From Zanthoxylum bungeanum (Eukaryota > Streptophyta > Magnoliopsida > Sapindales > Rutaceae), in NCBI GenBank assembly GCA_019454045.1, contig SKCR01047761.1:54055-118054 (forward strand): a DNA stretch of 64,000 nt, given 5' to 3'. Shown piece after piece: positions 62,101 through 64,000 of the stretch. The translations under genes were made by a program, and so were the position numbers. Within the stretch, counting starts at the first letter, position 1. Every line of letters begins with the position of its first letter. The notes under the pieces are model-generated. The model saw only the letters and a program-made list of their open reading frames with translations, did not search any database and was not told where the DNA came from.

Positions 62101-63169
62101 GATTTACTGCCAAATATCATCAGAGGTCTCTTGGGTCGCTTCCCAAAGATTCACCGATGACAGTTAACTTAAACTAGAATTGATCTGGATTTATTTAGAG
62201 AGAGAAAATTATCTGGGATTAATTGAGGCTTTATTTATTCTGGGATTAAATGTGTTCGGAAGAGAGAGAACACGATTAATTTGGAATTAATCGGTAAAAT
62301 AAATTTAATAGTTAAATTTGATTTTTCTATTTAATTTATTTGCTGGGCTAAATTAATATATAGGATATATTAATATGAATTGGATTTCATTACGAAATTA
62401 AATTTGGACTTAATACGAGCGAACGGATTAATTAGAATTAATTCGTAAACGGCATTCGTAATATATTTACGAGGCGTCGTCATTTAATTAATTAGATTTA
62501 ATTATTTAGCTACGGAAATTCGTTTAATCGGATTAAACGAATCCGAACCGCGTCAAACATTCGTGGAATCCGTTTGAATTTTGAATTCAAATGTGGGGCC
62601 CACTTCATGTGGTAGTTGGGAGGGTAGTTGGCATTTATGCCAGCCACCAACTTTCCAACTACCTTGGAATGGTTTTGGTGAAACCATTTACCCAACCACA
62701 TTGTTTAGGTAAAAGGGTAAATTGGTTTTACCAAAAGGCATCTCTCTCTCTCACAACACACACTTGACACAAGTAAACCCTAATTGATTTAGCAAATGGG
62801 CGTGAGCTTCATCCTTGCTATGGGCGTGAGCTTCATTTCTCCTCTCTTTGATTTTGTGGCAAAATCAACAAAGCTAGCACTTGTAGAAGTCGTCTAAGGT
62901 GATAGGGAAACCAACTCAAAGCTTGGAATCAACACAAAGGTTGGATCTTGGAGATCTTCATTCACAACTCAAAGCTTGGAATCAACAAAGGAAGGATCTT
63001 GGAAACCAACTCAAAGCTTGGAATCAACAAGGAAGGATCTTGGAGATCTTCTTCTCAAAATTTTAAAAGCTCAAATCCATTCAATGTAAGTAATTCCGCA
63101 ACTTATAAAGAATTTATGAACACATTTTCTTGCTTATTAGATCCTTGGCATATTCTAGGAACACTAACG
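59126..63169 (+). repeat. 3' LTR of element H, interrupted by solo LTR I
   Basis: The first part (59126-60065) and second part (62071-63169) join at CGAGG exactly as the 5' LTR reads at about 52022 (GGTACGAGGTACGCAC). It ends GAACACTAACG, where the last base of the expected CTAACA is changed. Confidence 0.92.
60066..62065 (-). mobile_element. Solo LTR I of the main copia family (minus strand)
   Basis: The complement reads TGTTGGACAATTATGACCC...AGAAACCAACA-type, 2000 bp, with a perfect duplication CGAGG (60061-60065 and 62066-62070). There is no purine tract or primer-binding site next to it, so it is a solo LTR. The donor-like GTAAGT is near 60147 on the minus strand. Its 60130-60660 segment differs from those of the other LTRs. 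Confidence 0.94.
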
Positions 63170-63803
63170 GTGTTTGCGGGCCCACTCGCATTTCGAATCG
63201 AGTGGGGCCAATAAGTCACATCTAGCGTCAAATCACTAGTCAATCAAGTGATGGAAGTCACATCACTTTGAGTTATGTGATGTCTAGTCACTTTTGATGT
63301 GAATAGTGATGGAGGTGGTTGTGAGGTTTAAATGCCATTTATCTTTTTTGGAATTTGGTATATGTTTTGAATTTTTGGAAAATCATTCACAACTTTTCAC
63401 AAATAACACACAAACTCTTCTCTCTTCTCCTCTCTTCACTCTCTCGGCCAAGGGCCATTTTTCCTCTCCATTTTCTGCAAATGTCGAGAGCTTGATGGAA
63501 CAAGGGAAAGATTTGCGGCAAATTTTTCCGAGGTGCTAGCACACTTTATGGGTCTTACAAAAGTGATAGGGAAACCCACCCGTGGGCATGGAATGCACAC
63601 CAAGCTTGGAGCTTGAAGGACCGAAAATTGGAGCACAAAAAGGGGAGCAAAACCGTGAGTTCATAGAGTAAAGCTTGAAGATTTTGTCGTTCCTCGCATC
63701 GCAAAAGCCGATCATTGTAAGTATGATTCCGCCATACTTTTATGAGTATTCACACATGTTTCTATGCTTGAATTGATCTTGGGACTAATCTAGAAACCCA
63801 ACA
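63170..63803 (+). repeat. 3' LTR of element F, last fragment
   Basis: GTGTTTGCGGGCCCACTCG onward matches F's 5' LTR from about 35130. It ends CTAGAAACCCAACA at 63803. The donor-like GTAAGT is near 63718. Confidence 0.93.
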
Positions 63804-64000
63804 GTATCCTCTGACATACGTGAGCGAAAGAGCTTCTTTTGCAATTTGTACTTCTAAGATCTACGATATTATCTATGGAGATCTTTAATTTCATCATCAT
63901 GGTACAAGGATCTAATCATTATTTTGACGACGGAATTAAAGAGTCATTGCATTAAGTAAAAGGATTGAGCACTAAAGTTATCATTACATGAATTTTCCAA
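63804..64000 (-). pseudogene. gag: gag remnant of element E, second piece
   Basis: It begins with the second GTATC and continues E's gag from 33759: the complement shows the capsid stretch around A's 8000-8160 (RKQNKGLD and QIYELQKKLFRARMSED region, with changes). The part deleted in B, F, G and H is present here. It runs off the window end. Confidence 0.87.

Larger units (their letters stand above)
51088..63169 (+). mobile_element. Element H: structurally complete copia element in F's 3' LTR
   Basis: 5' LTR 51088-53134, internal region 53135-59125, 3' LTR 59126-63169 interrupted by solo LTR I. The target duplication is GTGAT (51083-51087) and GTGTT (63170-63174), one mismatch; F's LTR joins across it as in the 5' copy near 35130. 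The LTRs, 2047 and 2039 bp, are very similar, so H is among the younger insertions. Its genes are as decayed as those of the older copies. Confidence 0.91.
33760..63803 (+). mobile_element. Element F: copia element with nested copies in its 3' LTR
   Basis: Perfect duplication GTATC (33755-33759 and 63804-63808), with E's gag continuing across it. It has 5' LTR 33760-35766, internal region 35767-41108, and a 3' LTR broken into 41109-41205, 49882-51087 and 63170-63803 by elements G and H. The last 30 bases of both LTRs are nearly identical (ATCTAGAAACCCAACA). The apparent span is 30 kb; F itself is about 9.3 kb. Confidence 0.9.

Overview
This is plant nuclear DNA from a heterochromatic, repeat-packed region. 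I found no host gene, tRNA or rRNA. The window is a stack of LTR retrotransposons inserted into one another, mostly one Ty1/copia family with LTRs of about 1.9-2.05 kb, a leader of about 2.3 kb and the copia order gag-protease-integrase-RT-RNase H. The species cannot be named from the sequence. Element letters below are my own labels.

Left nest (1-23066). Element C lies on the minus strand (LTR 172-2015, pol 2016-3643, continued at 22835-23066). Element A (3644-22834, plus strand) sits in C's pol and is the best-preserved copy: its pol domains keep nearly all catalytic residues despite 8 stops and 3 frameshifts. A's 3' LTR is split by B (12157-21303, minus strand), a rearranged copy with three LTR pieces. 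B's leader holds a hAT-type MITE (14102-14856, 8-bp target duplication).

Middle (23067-26950). An AT microsatellite is followed by AT-rich sequence, a short CACTA-type element (23575-24426), unassigned sequence, and the 5' part of a second, unrelated copia element D (TNT1-94-like, 321-bp LTR).

Right nest (26951-64000). E (minus strand) is inserted in D, and its LTR carries a gypsy-type solo LTR (27525-29348). F (33760-63803, plus strand) lies in E's gag. F's 3' LTR holds both G (41206-49881) and H (51088-63169). H's 3' LTR holds solo LTR I (60066-62065). Target duplications confirm most joins, giving D > E > F > H > I, five levels deep.

Two points stand out. First, every copy with a complete leader shows the signature of a 5' intron of about 2.25 kb. 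The donor is in the LTR, upstream of the primer-binding site, and a CTAAT branch site and AG acceptor lie just before gag, so splicing would remove the primer-binding site and make an RNA fit only for translation. Second, B, C, E, F, G and H share the same disabling changes in RT (catalytic Asp to Asn, YVDD to NDD-type, a deletion of about 165 bp). Four of them also share loss of the gag start codon and a gag deletion. They look like a non-autonomous lineage copied after it lost its genes, with an A-like element as the likely helper.
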